64,000 nt of DNA, taken from NCBI RefSeq assembly GCF_000278115.1, contig NZ_JH725120.1, forward strand, positions 96,585 to 160,584, in the 5' to 3' direction. The stretch's first letter is position 1. Every line of letters starts with the position of its first letter. Positions 1-12,198 of this stretch are shown here, one piece after another. The DNA comes from Bartonella sp. DB5-6. Lineage in GTDB: Bacteria > Pseudomonadota > Alphaproteobacteria > Rhizobiales > Rhizobiaceae. The position numbers were made by a program, and so were the translations under genes. Below the pieces are notes generated by a model. It was not told the DNA's origin and did not search any database. It saw only the letters and a program-made list of their open reading frames with translations.

Positions 1-107
1 TTTTAGTGCTTACTTTCTTTGTCACTTAACCTATAAAATTATTTTAACCTCAAAATTTAATTTTGTCTGCCGCAATCGCGTACGGATATTTGTCATAGGG
101 AAAAACC

Positions 108-3100
108 ATGCCAAAACGCACAGATATAAAATCTATTCTTATCATTGGAGCAGGACCCATTGTTATTGGTCAGGCATGTGAATTTGATTATTCAGGCACA
201 CAAGCTTGCAAAGCACTAAAAGAAGAAGGTTATCGAATTATCTTAGTGAATTCCAATCCCGCTACCATTATGACAGATCCAGATTTAGCTGATGCGACTT
301 ATATTGAACCCATTACTCCTGAAATAGTTGCACAAATTATTGCTCTTGAACGACCCGACGCCCTTTTACCAACTATGGGAGGTCAAACAGCACTCAATAC
401 CGCTTTATCATTAAAGCGTATGGGAATTTTAGACCGCTACCATGTTGAAATGATAGGTGCAAATGCGGATGCCATTGATAAAGCGGAAGATCGTGCCTTG
501 TTTCGCAAGGCGATGGCAAAAATTGGTTTGGAAACACCACGTTCTATGTTAGCCAATGCGACGGAACTCAAAGAAGAAAATCGTCAACAGCACGCAAAAA
601 CGCGCGATGAACTTAAATCGAGATTTTCTGGTGATGCTCTTGACCAAGCACTAGAAGAGCTTGAACGCGATTGGCGACACACAGAAGCCGACCGCAAACA
701 ACACTATATCGCTCATGCGACGGCAAAAGCAGTTCAAGCTCTTGACGTTATTGGTCTTCCAGCTATTATCCGTCCTTCATTTACCCTTGGTGGTACCGGT
801 GGAGGAATCGCTTACAACCGTTCTGAATTTTATGAAATTATTGAACGCGGACTTGAGGCTTCACCTACAACAGAAGTTTTAATTGAAGAAAGTGTTTTGG
901 GATGGAAAGAATATGAAATGGAAGTTGTTCGCGATAAGAACGACAACTGTATTATTGTTTGTTCCATTGAAAATATCGACCCTATGGGGATTCATACCGG
1001 TGATTCAATCACTGTAGCCCCTGCCCTCACTTTAACGGATAAAGAGTATCAATGTATGCGCAATGCTTCAATTGCCGTATTGCGCGAAATTGGTGTTGAA
1101 ACCGGTGGCTCCAATGTACAGTTTGCTGTTAACCCTGAAAATGGCCGCCTCATCGTCATTGAAATGAACCCGCGTGTTTCTCGCTCTTCAGCGCTTGCCT
1201 CAAAAGCAACAGGTTTTCCAATTGCCAAAGTAGCAGCTAAACTGGCAGTTGGCTACACACTTGATGAATTAAAAAATGATATCACGGGTGGTGCAACACC
1301 AGCGTCATTTGAGCCTTCTATTGACTATATTGTTACCAAAATTCCTCGTTTTGCCTTCGAAAAATTTCCCGGTTCATCACCTGTCTTAACAACTGCAATG
1401 AAATCTGTAGGAGAAGTAATGGCCATAGGTCGTACTTTTCAAGAGTCACTGCAAAAAGCGCTCCGTGGGCTTGAAACGGGTCTTACCGGTCTTGATGAAA
1501 TTATAATCCCAAAACATGCTGAAGGTGATGAAAAGAGTTCCATACGCTCCGCCATTGCAATACCAAGTCCTGATCGTCTGCGCTACATTGCCCAAGCAAT
1601 GCGTACGGGCTTGCCCTTAAATGAAATTCACCAAATCAGCAAAATTGATCCATGGTTTCTAGAACAAATAGCCTCGATTATTGAAATGGAACAACGCATC
1701 CGCATTCATGGCTTGCCCCAAGATACAGACAATCTACGCATGTTAAAAGCTATGGGTTTTTCGGATGCACGTTTAGCTACCCTTACAGGGCAAGAACCCG
1801 ATAATATAGCTGCTTTGCGTAAAGCACTTAATGTTAAGCACGTTTTCAAACGGATTGACACTTGCGCTGCTGAATTTTCTTCACCTACCGCATATATGTA
1901 TTCAACCTATGAAGTTCCCTTTGCAGGTGTAGAACACTCAGAAGCACAAGTTTCTGACCGCAAAAAAATTGCTATTTTAGGCGGGGGACCAAACCGTATC
2001 GGACAAGGCATTGAATTTGACTATTGTTGCTGCCACGCTGCTTTTGCGCTACGTGATGCAGGTTTCGAAGCTATTATGATTAACTGTAATCCTGAAACCG
2101 TCTCAACAGACTACGATACCTCTGATCGCCTTTATTTTGAATCTTTAACAACAGAAGATGTACTCGCTGTTTTAGAAACAGAACAGAAAAAAGGCGAATT
2201 GGTTGGAGTCATTGTCCAATTTGGTGGACAAACGCCATTGAAATTAGCAAGCGCACTAGAAAAACATAATATCCCTATCTTAGGCACGTCACCTGATTCT
2301 ATTGATTTGGCAGAAGACAGAGACCGTTTTCAAAAATTGTTGTTCAAACTTAACCTAACACAGCCTAAAAACGGTATTGCCCATTCAATCGAACAAGCGC
2401 GCCTCATCGCCCATGAATTAGGCTTTCCATTGATTGTGCGTCCTTCTTATGTTTTAGGAGGACGTGCTATGCAAATTATCCGCGATGAGCGCAACTTACA
2501 AAATTATTTGCTTGAAAGTGTACCTGAACTGATTCCAGAAGATATTAAATCCCGCTATCCCAACGACCAAACGGCACAGATCAATACATTGCTTGGTAAA
2601 AATCCACTTTTATTTGATACCTATCTAACAGAAGCAATTGAAGTTGATGTTGATTGTCTATGTGATGGAGAAGAAACATGCGTTGTTGGCATTATGGAAC
2701 ATATTGAAGAAGCCGGTATTCACTCTGGTGATTCAGCATGTTCTTTACCAGTGCACACTCTCTCACATAAAATAGTAGCTGAATTAGAGCGTCAAACGAA
2801 AGCATTAGCACAAGCACTTCACGTTCGTGGCTTAATGAATGTACAATATGCCATTAAAGATAGAACAATTTATGTCTTAGAGGTTAATCCCCGTGCTTCG
2901 CGTACTGTCCCATTTGTTGCAAAGACAATTGGTCGTCCCATTGCAAAAATGGCCGCACGTATTATGGCAGGAGAAACTCTTCACAAAACGTTTCAAGTTT
3001 ACGGTGGATTACCACAACAGAAACAACACATCGCTGTCAAAGAAGCAGTTTTTCCTTTTGCTCGTTTTTCAGGTGCCGATACACTTCTTGGTCCAGAAAT

Positions 3101-3587
3101 GCGTTCAACCGGTGAAGTTATGGGACTTGATTACAAATTTGCTCTTGCTTTTGCTAAAGCCCAACTTGGAGCTGGTGTTGAGCTTCCAAAAGAAGGAACT
3201 TTGTTTGTTTCCGTAAGAGATGAAGACAAAAAACGTATCTTAAATCCCGTAAAACTTTTAAGTAAACTTGGCTTTTCTGTTTTAGCAACAAGTGGAACAC
3301 AAAAATTTCTTGCTGAACATAATGTTGAAGCGAAAAAAATCAACAAAGTTCTAGAAGGACACCCTCATATTGAAGATGCCATTCGTAATCGACAAATTCA
3401 ATTGATTTTTAATACAACAAGTACTGCCAGTGCTATCTCAGACTCAAAGTCATTACGCCATGCAGCACTCATGCAAAAAGTCCCCTATTATACAACAATA
3501 GCTGGAGCCGAATCCGTAGTGGAAGCCATCAAAGCACTCAAAAAAAGTAGCCTTGAAGTGCATTCACTGCAAAGTTATTTCGCTTAA
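108..3587 (+). CDS. carB: Carbamoyl-phosphate synthase large subunit
   Basis: Makes carbamoyl phosphate from bicarbonate, two ATP and ammonia supplied by CarA, feeding arginine and pyrimidine synthesis in the cytosol. The 1159 residues show the family's duplicated ATP-grasp architecture. The first half opens with [18 protein letters not shown] near residue 20. The second half opens with [15 protein letters not shown] near residue 625. An MGS-like allosteric domain ([13 protein letters not shown]) begins near residue 1030. Both halves keep the EMNPR and EVNPR metal/ATP-site motifs. The length fits the slightly long rhizobial forms. The start follows AGGGAAAAACC. carA is not adjacent upstream within the window. 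The gene is intact and the identification is secure. Confidence 0.97.
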   Translation: MPKRTDIKSILIIGAGPIVIGQACEFDYSGTQACKALKEEGYRIILVNSNPATIMTDPDLADATYIEPITPEIVAQIIALERPDALLPTMGGQTALNTALSLKRMGILDRYHVEMIGANADAIDKAEDRALFRKAMAKIGLETPRSMLANATELKEENRQQHAKTRDELKSRFSGDALDQALEELERDWRHTEADRKQHYIAHATAKAVQALDVIGLPAIIRPSFTLGGTGGGIAYNRSEFYEIIERGLEASPTTEVLIEESVLGWKEYEMEVVRDKNDNCIIVCSIENIDPMGIHTGDSITVAPALTLTDKEYQCMRNASIAVLREIGVETGGSNVQFAVNPENGRLIVIEMNPRVSRSSALASKATGFPIAKVAAKLAVGYTLDELKNDITGGATPASFEPSIDYIVTKIPRFAFEKFPGSSPVLTTAMKSVGEVMAIGRTFQESLQKALRGLETGLTGLDEIIIPKHAEGDEKSSIRSAIAIPSPDRLRYIAQAMRTGLPLNEIHQISKIDPWFLEQIASIIEMEQRIRIHGLPQDTDNLRMLKAMGFSDARLATLTGQEPDNIAALRKALNVKHVFKRIDTCAAEFSSPTAYMYSTYEVPFAGVEHSEAQVSDRKKIAILGGGPNRIGQGIEFDYCCCHAAFALRDAGFEAIMINCNPETVSTDYDTSDRLYFESLTTEDVLAVLETEQKKGELVGVIVQFGGQTPLKLASALEKHNIPILGTSPDSIDLAEDRDRFQKLLFKLNLTQPKNGIAHSIEQARLIAHELGFPLIVRPSYVLGGRAMQIIRDERNLQNYLLESVPELIPEDIKSRYPNDQTAQINTLLGKNPLLFDTYLTEAIEVDVDCLCDGEETCVVGIMEHIEEAGIHSGDSACSLPVHTLSHKIVAELERQTKALAQALHVRGLMNVQYAIKDRTIYVLEVNPRASRTVPFVAKTIGRPIAKMAARIMAGETLHKTFQVYGGLPQQKQHIAVKEAVFPFARFSGADTLLGPEMRSTGEVMGLDYKFALAFAKAQLGAGVELPKEGTLFVSVRDEDKKRILNPVKLLSKLGFSVLATSGTQKFLAEHNVEAKKINKVLEGHPHIEDAIRNRQIQLIFNTTSTASAISDSKSLRHAALMQKVPYYTTIAGAESVVEAIKALKKSSLEVHSLQSYFA

Positions 3588-3847
3588 AAATTTTTATATG
3601 CAGAAAAACATATCACCCTTTATATTTTCTACCACTCTTTAATCTTTATATAAAAATATTGATTAAAGCTTGCCTTTTATCTCAAAAACCTTTATACGGG
3701 TCCCATCGAACTTTCGGTTATGTGACTTTCTTTCCTGTGCAATCTGCACTTTCGGCGAAACTTCTCCCACCTAATTTCGATCTAAAACCGTATTGGATGC
3801 TTTTAGCTTCAGTACACAATGTAATTATATATTCTAAGGAGTTTCCT

Positions 3848-4057
3848 ATGTCTACAGGAACAGTTAAGTGGTTTAACACAACAAAAGGTTTCGGATTCAT
3901 TCAACCTAGTGATGGAAGTGCAGATGTGTTTGTACATATTTCTGCTGTTGAGCGTTCTGGTCTCAATAATCTTAATGAAGGGCAGAAAATTTCCTATGAC
4001 GTTCTTCAAGATCGTCGTTCTGGAAAATTTGCCGCTGGTAACCTTACCGCGCTTTGA
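3848..4057 (+). CDS. cspA: Cold-shock domain protein (CspA family)
   Basis: Small single-stranded nucleic-acid-binding protein, an RNA chaperone of the CspA family. The 69 residues form one cold-shock domain with RNP1 KGFGFI (13-18) and RNP2 VFVHI (27-31), plus the N-terminal KWFN. The frame stays open upstream to 3659, but the ATG at 3848 is chosen because AAGGAG lies 6 bases before it and the family starts exactly there. The roughly 250-base AT-rich region upstream leaves room for the long 5' leader typical of cold-shock genes, though no cold-box was identified. A strong terminator follows, so the gene is probably monocistronic. Several csp paralogues are usual, so the numbering is uncertain. 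Confidence 0.93.
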   Translation: MSTGTVKWFNTTKGFGFIQPSDGSADVFVHISAVERSGLNNLNEGQKISYDVLQDRRSGKFAAGNLTAL

Positions 4058-4080
4058 TATTTAAATTCTATATGCTATTA

Positions 4081-4116
4081 AAAAATCCTCACCTGTAAAG
4101 ATGAGGATTTTTGTTT
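4081..4116 (+). terminator. Intrinsic terminator of the cold-shock gene
   Basis: A perfect 11-bp stem pairs 4081-4091 (AAAAATCCTCA) with 4102-4112, has a 10-base loop and runs into a T-rich tract. It lies 24 bases after the csp stop codon. Confidence 0.85.
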
Positions 4117-4375
4117 TTTATAAAGCATAATTTATCCTTATAAAACAAAACACTGAATATCTATTTTGTACAATTATAAAAATACTTCTGTCCCTCCTCT
4201 TATTTCATAAGTATCCTAAACGGCTTCCTTGTAAAAACTTCAAAAAACAACGATACAAATTCCGTATTTTAAACAAAATTTTCTAGGCGTTTTCCGACAG
4301 TTTTTTATTGCACACAATATAATCTCTTATAAAATGCTCTTAAAAAAGAGCGACAACTATTTGTTTATATCGTAA

Positions 4376-5590
<1,215 letters not shown>

Positions 5591-6179
5591 AGACTTTAGA
5601 CGCGTCTGTTTTTACAGTTTTTTTCATTGCCAAACAGCTGATCTGAAAGATTTTCAGTCATTTGGTTATAGTTTAAGTGAACGGATTTTTCAGAAAGTGT
5701 GTATCGATAAAACTACACGGAGATATTTTTTTAGAACAAAGCAAAAAATAAAACATTCTATTCACAAGAGTGAGGACACGAATAATTTTAAAAATAATAT
5801 ACTTATAAAGCACATCTTTATCTTCTTTCCTTCATATTGACACATGCCACTGGCTCTTTATAACTTTACGATCAAAAAATAATTTTTTCAAATTTTTATC
5901 CATATTGAATAACTATCACCAAAAACGCTTTTACATACTCATGCAACTTATATTTCTTAAATTAAATTTGTATCCGCTAAAAATTTGATACTTATAAATC
6001 CTAAGCCTCTAAATCAAACTCTTTCTATTCCACAATGGTTATTATAATCCCAATATTCCTCAAAGCTCCTCATCACACCTCGATGTACTTTAAAAATATT
6101 GGACACCCATAAAAATTTTTGAAAGCCTTTTTTTTATCATCTCCTAAGAAATGTACATTTTTAGAGGCTCTCCCAAAAA
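5591..6179. other. AT-rich intergenic spacer, no gene recognised
   Basis: About 590 bases between aatA and the terminator downstream of the LysR gene. Reading frames are short, without plausible ribosome sites or recognisable protein content. No RNA gene was recognised. Confidence 0.5.
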
Positions 6180-6186
6180 TTAAAAA

Positions 6187-6210
6187 AAAGCCGAACAAAC
6201 GTTCGGCAAA
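6187..6210 (-). terminator. Intrinsic terminator (minus strand) beyond lsrB
   Basis: Inverted repeat GCCGAAC (6190-6196) with GTTCGGC (6201-6207). Read on the minus strand it is followed directly by an eight-T run. It lies about 185 bases past the lsrB stop, so it ends either lsrB or a separate small transcript in the gap. Confidence 0.8.
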
Positions 6211-6392
6211 TTTAGAAAACCCCCAGAGATAAAACAAATCTGAAAGATTCTCGTAAGGGAACACTCAAGAAAATGCAATGAAAGATAACATGATCAAGAG
6301 ATAGCACTCTATGTCATTTTATAAGAAAAAGCACAATAAAAACTTAAGCGTATCTGCTATGCAATAAATACATAGCTTAAAATACCACATCA

Positions 6393-7295
6393 TTAAAAAG
6401 ACCACTGACGCGCTTTTAAAAAAATATAATCCCGAAAAGCTTTCAATTTTACCAAATTTTTTAAAGCGTAAGGGTAACAAAAAAAAGTGTCAAAGGAAGG
6501 AATATCAACTATATCAGGAAAAAGACGCACGAGTCGCTCATCATTATTCACAATATAATCCGGAAGCACAGCGATACCAAGATCACACATAATCGCCTTC
6601 TTGATTGAAATAATATTATTGATTCGTAATACTGAAAGACGCAAAGAACCATCACTTCTACCAGCCTTTTCCAACCAATTTAAACCAGACAAATAAAGTG
6701 GAACAGGTTCTCCGAATGAAATAATACGGTGTTCATCTAGCTCAGACAATGTTTCTGGTTTTCCATAATTTACAATATAATTTTTCGAAGCGTAAACGTG
6801 CATATGAATTGTAAATAATTTTCTTTGTATAAGATCAGGCTGTTGAGGCTGCTGTAAACGAACAGCACAATCTGCATGACGCATCGTTAAATCGAGTTCT
6901 TTATCATCAAACAAGAGCTGAACCCGTATATCCGGATAAAGACTAAGGAATTCTGGCATACGCTCCACAAGCCACCCTGCTCCCATTCCGAAGGTAGATG
7001 TAACACGTAAATTCCCTGCGGGCTTTTCACAGCTTTCACTTAATTGCAAGCGTGCACTCTCAAGTTTCATCAAAACATCATGCGTTGTCCGATAAAGAAT
7101 TTCACCCTGCTCTGTTAAGATTAACCCACGAGCATGACGCTGAAACAAGGACACCCCAACATCGTTCTCTAAAGCTGAAACCTGTCGTGAAATTGCTGAT
7201 TGGGATAAATGAAGCTTTTGTGCCGCATGTGTAAAAGACCCCGCTTCTGCAACAGCATGAAAAACTCTTAATTTATCCCAATCCAACGGTGACAT
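6393..7295 (-). CDS. lsrB: LysR-type regulator, LsrB/VtlR family
   Basis: DNA-binding regulator of the LysR family. The N-terminal winged helix-turn-helix (residues 5-64) reads WDKLRVFHAVAEAGSFTHAA then LHLSQSAISRQVSALE, and a substrate-binding domain follows to about residue 300. The opening MSPLDWDKLR and HARGLILTEQGE resemble Sinorhizobium LsrB and Brucella VtlR, which act in redox/LPS control and virulence and activate AbcR small RNAs. Location beside trxB is also shared with LsrB. Cysteines are scattered through the effector domain, compatible with redox sensing but unproven. A GTG lies one codon upstream; the ATG at 7295 is preferred. It is co-oriented with trxB, 41 bases downstream of it. 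Confidence 0.85.
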   Translation of the reverse strand: MSPLDWDKLRVFHAVAEAGSFTHAAQKLHLSQSAISRQVSALENDVGVSLFQRHARGLILTEQGEILYRTTHDVLMKLESARLQLSESCEKPAGNLRVTSTFGMGAGWLVERMPEFLSLYPDIRVQLLFDDKELDLTMRHADCAVRLQQPQQPDLIQRKLFTIHMHVYASKNYIVNYGKPETLSELDEHRIISFGEPVPLYLSGLNWLEKAGRSDGSLRLSVLRINNIISIKKAIMCDLGIAVLPDYIVNNDERLVRLFPDIVDIPSFDTFFCYPYALKNLVKLKAFRDYIFLKARQWSF

Positions 7296-7336
7296 CACAC
7301 TTTTACCTCTAATTTTTTTACTTTTTCAACAAATCT

Positions 7337-8290
7337 TCATGTTTGCATATCTAAAAAACGTTCTACCTCCAACGCTGCCATACATCCCCTTCCCGCTGCT
7401 GTTACAGCTTGGCGAAATGTTTCGTCTGTTACATCACCAGCAGCAAAAACACCAGCAATGCTTGTTGCTGTTGAATCTGGCGCTGTCCATAAATAACCGC
7501 CTCGTTTTTGTTTCAGTTGCCCTTCAAACAAAGAAACAGCGGGGTCATGACCAATGGCAATAAATATTCCCTCTGCATTCACCTTAATTCCTTGTCCAGT
7601 TTTAACGTTTTTAAGTTGTGCACCCGTTACAACAGCTCCCCTTGAATCTTGAGCTGGCAAACCAACAATTTCTTCTACAACATGATCCCAAAAAACACGT
7701 ACATTATCGCAAGCAAACAATCTATCTTGCAAAATTTTTTCTGCCCGAAAATAATCCCGACGATGAACCACACTTACACTCTTTGCCAAATGCGATAAAT
7801 AAAGAGCTTCTTCAACGGCTGTATTTCCACCGCCCACAACAATGACATCCTTATCACGATAAAAAAAACCATCACATGTAGCGCAAGCAGAAACGCCACC
7901 ACCCATAAAGGTCTTCTCACTTTCCAAACCAAGCCAACGCGCTTGTGCTCCTGTTGCAATAATCAGTGCATCACAACAATATTGCGTTCCTGAATCTCCA
8001 TATAAAATAAAAGGGTACTTTAATAAATCAGCCTTTGTAATACTATCATAGACAATTTTTGTACCCATATTTTCAGCTTGTTTTGCCATTTGTTCCATCA
8101 ACCATGGTCCTTGAATTGGCTCAGCAAAACCTGGATAATTTTCAACATCAGTTGTAATCGTCAACTGTCCGCCCTGCTGTAAGCCAGTAACCAAAACTGG
8201 CTTAAGCATTGCTCTTGCCGCATAGATCGCCGCTGTATAACCAGCTGGACCCGAGCCAATAATAAGCAACCGGATATGCGATTGTTCCAT
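7337..8290 (-). CDS. trxB: Thioredoxin-disulfide reductase
   Basis: NADPH-dependent flavoenzyme that reduces thioredoxin in the cytosol. It has 317 residues in two Rossmann domains: FAD-binding GSGPAG at 12-17, redox-active CATC at 136-139 (SACATCDGFFYRD), NADPH-binding GGGNTA near 153-158, and the C-terminal FAD motif VFAAGDVTD. The start has AAGGGG upstream. It precedes lsrB on the same strand with a 41-base gap, so co-transcription of the reductase with a redox-linked regulator is plausible. Confidence 0.97.
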   Translation of the reverse strand: MEQSHIRLLIIGSGPAGYTAAIYAARAMLKPVLVTGLQQGGQLTITTDVENYPGFAEPIQGPWLMEQMAKQAENMGTKIVYDSITKADLLKYPFILYGDSGTQYCCDALIIATGAQARWLGLESEKTFMGGGVSACATCDGFFYRDKDVIVVGGGNTAVEEALYLSHLAKSVSVVHRRDYFRAEKILQDRLFACDNVRVFWDHVVEEIVGLPAQDSRGAVVTGAQLKNVKTGQGIKVNAEGIFIAIGHDPAVSLFEGQLKQKRGGYLWTAPDSTATSIAGVFAAGDVTDETFRQAVTAAGRGCMAALEVERFLDMQT

Positions 8291-8585
8291 AAAATCCCCT
8301 TCACTTTTTCTTATTTAATTATTCTATAAATTATAATGAAATGCTGCATTAAAAACATTTTTCAACAGCCTCAATTATGGTGTATACGTATTTCTTTTTA
8401 AATTTAGTGAAAAGGTTTAGTTGTCAATTCATTAGATCCTACTTAATGTAGGAATCAGTTTTTACCCTATAAAGAAAAAAACGTAAATTCTTATGAGTAC
8501 AAAACCATCACAAAAAAAGATTCAAAGATAGGGAACGGTCATTTTTCAATTTATTATCAATGTCTGTGCACGCTTTGCGTTAATC

Positions 8586-9992
8586 ATGGGAGGAGCAATG
8601 CTTCTACCAATCTTCATAGATTTGCACGACAACAATCATAATTGGATAACCTTTCTTTACTCTTGCGCCATAACTACGATATTAGCAACACTGATTCTTT
8701 TAGCAACAAGAGGTGCTACCTGCCGTTTTTCAGCACGGCTTGGTTTTATGCTCACTGTCTGCCTTTGGCTAACAGGAAGCATCGTGGGTGCCTTACCTCT
8801 TTATCTTTCTCCTCTCTCAATTTCTCTAGCAGAAGCAATCTTTGAATCCGTTTCTGGAATCACCACCACAGGCTCTACAGTACTCACTGGGCTTGACAAT
8901 TTATCGCGAAGTATTTTGTTATGGCGTTCTATCATATGCTGGATTGGAGGCATTGGCTTTATCGGTTTAGCATTATTGCTTTTGCCTTCACTACGAGTTG
9001 GTGGAGTGCGACTGTTTCATATGGAATCATCCGATAAATCTGAAAAAATATTGCCCCGTATCAACCAAATTGCCAATGGAATTATCATAGCCTATGTTGG
9101 ATTAACACTTACTTGTATGCTTTCCTATTTTGCTTCGGGGATGAGCTTATTTGATGCCATAAACCATGCAATGAGTACGGTAGCAACAGCTGGATTTTCA
9201 ACGCACGATGCCTCTTTTGGCTATTTCTCTGATAAACCAGCCATCTTGATTATTTCAACAATCTTCATGTTGCTCTCCGCGCTACCTTTCGTACTTTATG
9301 TTAAATTATTACTTCCTGGCCGCTCCAAACGCTTCATTGATCCACAAGTGGTTGTTTTTTTCCATATTGTTTTCCTCTTCAGTTTTGCTTTAGCGGCATG
9401 GCTGCGATTTCATGATCATCGGCCTTTCTACTTAATTTTTCTTGATGTCATTTTTCACCTTTCATCTATCATTAGTACTACTGGCTATAGTGCTGAAGAT
9501 TATCAACTTTGGGGACCGTTTGCGCTTGGGATTTTTTTTATTGTTTCTTTTACAGGTGGGTGTGCTGGCTCTACCTCTGGTGGAATGAAAATCAATCGCT
9601 TGATTATCCTTTGGCGTATTACGCAAACAAATATAGAAAAACTTTTTTCTCCTAATGTCGTTGTAAAAGCGCGCTATGATCATTCAAACATCTCGAGCGA
9701 TGTTGCCAAAGCAGTTTTATTTTTTGTATGTCTTTATATGTTTTGTCTTCTTATCGGCACTGCACTTTTGCTTACAACCGGTCTTGACTTTACTTCTGCC
9801 TTTACGGGCGTCTTAACGGCTCTTTCAAATATTGGCCCAGGTTTTGGAGATATTATTGGTCCTGCTGGAAATTTCTCCACAATTAATGATAACGCTCTAT
9901 GGATTTTGAGTTTTCTCATGCTCGCTGGGCGTCTTGAAATTATAACCATATTCGTGCTTTTTATCCCCGCTTTTTGGCGTGAGCAATTTTAA
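8586..9992 (+). CDS. trkH: TrkH-family potassium uptake protein
   Basis: Integral membrane K+ translocation subunit of the Trk/Ktr type, expected to work with a cytosolic TrkA. The 468 residues contain many hydrophobic helices and repeated pore-loop/selectivity segments such as SGITTTGSTVL, VATAGFSTHD, ISTTGYSAED and SNIGPGFGDI. The annotated ATG lacks a convincing ribosome site and would start inside the first membrane helix. In the same frame, an ATG at 8493 begins a short basic leader that hits TAG at 8529-8531, after which the frame is open through FIINVCARFALI into this start. The gene may therefore have lost its natural start, or may start at a non-ATG codon. trkA is not in the window. 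Confidence 0.85.
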   Translation: MGGAMLLPIFIDLHDNNHNWITFLYSCAITTILATLILLATRGATCRFSARLGFMLTVCLWLTGSIVGALPLYLSPLSISLAEAIFESVSGITTTGSTVLTGLDNLSRSILLWRSIICWIGGIGFIGLALLLLPSLRVGGVRLFHMESSDKSEKILPRINQIANGIIIAYVGLTLTCMLSYFASGMSLFDAINHAMSTVATAGFSTHDASFGYFSDKPAILIISTIFMLLSALPFVLYVKLLLPGRSKRFIDPQVVVFFHIVFLFSFALAAWLRFHDHRPFYLIFLDVIFHLSSIISTTGYSAEDYQLWGPFALGIFFIVSFTGGCAGSTSGGMKINRLIILWRITQTNIEKLFSPNVVVKARYDHSNISSDVAKAVLFFVCLYMFCLLIGTALLLTTGLDFTSAFTGVLTALSNIGPGFGDIIGPAGNFSTINDNALWILSFLMLAGRLEIITIFVLFIPAFWREQF

Positions 9993-10659
9993 TGCATAGT
10001 ATTTAATCTCGTAATAATAAGAAATTCACAAGATAAACAACGTATATTACACAAAATCGGTTCTCAAAATAGAAACCTTCACTTCTTTTTTTGCGCATTA
10101 ACTGTTAAAAATAGACGCGACATACCAAGAACTCTCCAATGTTACCCAAGAGCTTTTACATCAGCAAGATCTTATAACATTCTTTCTTTATGCATCTCCT
10201 CAACAAAGAGGAGAAAACTTCATATAACATCTCAATATATCTTATCAATAGTTTCTCATTAAGAAAAAACATTGAGTGATTTTAATAAAATTTTTTCTAG
10301 TATAACACGCCTGTTATAATTTTATTATTGCAGAATACACAATTATTTCCACTCCTGAAGCAATACAAACATCTTTAACAATCCAGCATATATAAAAAGA
10401 ACACCGCAATATATTCTCAAAAAGCATTCCTCAAGTAAGAAAAAATTATCCCTTTCCTGTATTTACATCACTCTAAAAGTATAAAATTTTAGCTCTTCGA
10501 TCAAAAACTTTGCTAGCTTATCGTTACATCACCTGAAAAACATGCCAAATTCTGCGAAATAACATTTGCATTATTTAGCTATTCGCTTGAAATATTTACT
10601 TGTAGAGACTTTTAAAAATGGCACATTCTCTCCTCTTCTCAAGAAGATTTCTGAGATAT
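9993..10659. other. AT-rich intergenic spacer between convergent genes
   Basis: About 670 bases between trkH and the converging lpcC gene. The one visible structure is a TCTCCTC/GAGGAGA inverted repeat near 10196-10215, with no T-run on either side. No gene or RNA is recognised. Confidence 0.5.
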
Positions 10660-11718
10660 TTAAAATGTTTTTTCCGCAAACATTGCCTCGTAAATGCCCC
10701 CAATTTCAGCTGCCTCCTTTTCCAAAGGAAAGTGGGCACGAACATGGGCTAAAGCTTTTTTCCCTACTGCCATTGTTTTTTCTAAATCAGTAAAATAAGG
10801 TTCAATCGCTGCTGTTAAAGCCGCTCCATCTCCAGCTTTCACAACCGTTCCTGTTCCCTCTACTACCAATTCTTTAAAAATTCCCACATCACTCGTCACT
10901 ACAGCTGTCTGTGATGCCATTGCCTCCAATGGTGTCAAACCAAAACCTTCCAAACGAGAAGGAGTCACATAAAGTGACAGACGACGATACCACAGAGGTA
11001 TATCAAGCCTCTCACCAAGAAAAATAATGCGATCGCTCAAACCAGACTCAGCAATCTTCTGTCGCAATTTTTTTTCAAAACTATAATGCTGTTCTGTAGT
11101 CCGACCAGCGATAAGCGCTGTCCACTCAGGATAGTGAGGCAATAATGTTATCATTGCATCCACAAACAGATCAGTGCCCTTCAAATAGCGCACGCGCCCA
11201 AAACACCCTACTGCATATTTCCCTAGCAATCCAGTTGCTGAAAAGTAATCATCAGGAATTTGGGGAGGTGAAAAACGCCTAACATCTACTCCATGCATAA
11301 TAACCTGACAAGGTACTTCCAGATAAGTTGCTGTACATACACTAGTAGCAATAACCTTATCCATACGACGAAGCAACCATTTGGTAAAAGGCTTATGGTG
11401 GCGTCGAGATGCCGAAGTAAAGATGAGTTTAAGCTTCATTCGCAAAACATCCCGCAAAAATATTCCGCAAAGCATCTCAATATTGCGCCGTGCATGCCAA
11501 ATACGAAATGGCTTTCCCCTCGGACTTTTCCAAAGTCCAAAAAGATCGCTGAAGGAAAGGAACGGTAAATCTCGCGGTAACCCAAATCCAAAAGTGGAGA
11601 TACGTACCCCCTGTTGTCGCTGCAATGGAATGAGCTGGATAACTGTAGAGGTCACTCCTGATAAGCGCTTTTTAAAGTGAGGAACGATAATCTCTGTTTC
11701 TTCCAAAGATACATGCAT
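10660..11718 (-). CDS. lpcC: Glycosyltransferase family 4, LPS core mannosyltransferase-like
   Basis: Predicted cytosolic or membrane-associated GT-B glycosyltransferase using a nucleotide sugar. It has 352 residues. The C-terminal GT4 domain shows GCFGRVRYLKGTDLF, the acceptor/donor-site segment YVTPSRLEGFGLTPLEAMAS, and TGTVVKAGD. Length, N-terminal style and location beside greA resemble LpcC of Rhizobium, which adds mannose to the LPS core. That specificity is inferred from family resemblance. The gene starts 6 bases after greA ends on the same strand, so the two probably share a transcript. Confidence 0.8.
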   Translation of the reverse strand: MHVSLEETEIIVPHFKKRLSGVTSTVIQLIPLQRQQGVRISTFGFGLPRDLPFLSFSDLFGLWKSPRGKPFRIWHARRNIEMLCGIFLRDVLRMKLKLIFTSASRRHHKPFTKWLLRRMDKVIATSVCTATYLEVPCQVIMHGVDVRRFSPPQIPDDYFSATGLLGKYAVGCFGRVRYLKGTDLFVDAMITLLPHYPEWTALIAGRTTEQHYSFEKKLRQKIAESGLSDRIIFLGERLDIPLWYRRLSLYVTPSRLEGFGLTPLEAMASQTAVVTSDVGIFKELVVEGTGTVVKAGDGAALTAAIEPYFTDLEKTMAVGKKALAHVRAHFPLEKEAAEIGGIYEAMFAEKTF

Positions 11719-11724
11719 AACAAT

Positions 11725-12198
11725 TTAGATGTACTGAACCTTAATAATTTCGTAATTATGCGAACCACCTGGTGCATTCACCTCAATCACATCACCTTCT
11801 TGCTTGCCAATGAGTGCACGCGCAATAGGGGAAGAAATAGAAATTTTACCAGTTTTGACATCAGCCTCTTGATCACCAACGATCTGATAAACCTTTTTCT
11901 CCCCAGTATCTTCATCCAAAAGCTTGATAGTGGCTCCAAATTTAATTTTGTCCCCTGAAAGGCGTGAAACATTAATAACTTCCGCCCGCGCAATATAGTC
12001 TTCAAGCTCATTTATACGCCCCTCATTATGACTTTGTGCCTCTTTAGCAGCGTGATATTCAGCATTTTCTGATAAATCACCATGTGCACGTGCCTCAGAA
12101 ATTGCTTCAATAATTCGCGGACGTTCCTGTTGTTGGCGCCAACGTAACTCTTCTTTAAGACTTTCAAAACCAGCTGTAGTCATCGGAACTTTTTCCAT
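11725..12198 (-). CDS. greA: Transcription elongation factor GreA
   Basis: Rescues backtracked RNA polymerase by stimulating cleavage of the transcript 3' end. The 157 residues comprise an N-terminal coiled coil (about 1-75, with [14 protein letters not shown] at its tip) and a C-terminal FKBP-like domain ending in PGGSHNYEI. The reading frame extends 14 codons further upstream, but MEKVPMT at 12198 matches the family start and has AGGGACGG upstream. It is followed at 6 bases by lpcC. Confidence 0.96.
   Translation of the reverse strand: MEKVPMTTAGFESLKEELRWRQQQERPRIIEAISEARAHGDLSENAEYHAAKEAQSHNEGRINELEDYIARAEVINVSRLSGDKIKFGATIKLLDEDTGEKKVYQIVGDQEADVKTGKISISSPIARALIGKQEGDVIEVNAPGGSHNYEIIKVQYI

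Noticed and set aside
10196..10215. TCTCCTC/GAGGAGA hairpin between trkH and lpcC
   Set aside because: It lacks a T-run on either strand and is too weak to call a terminator.
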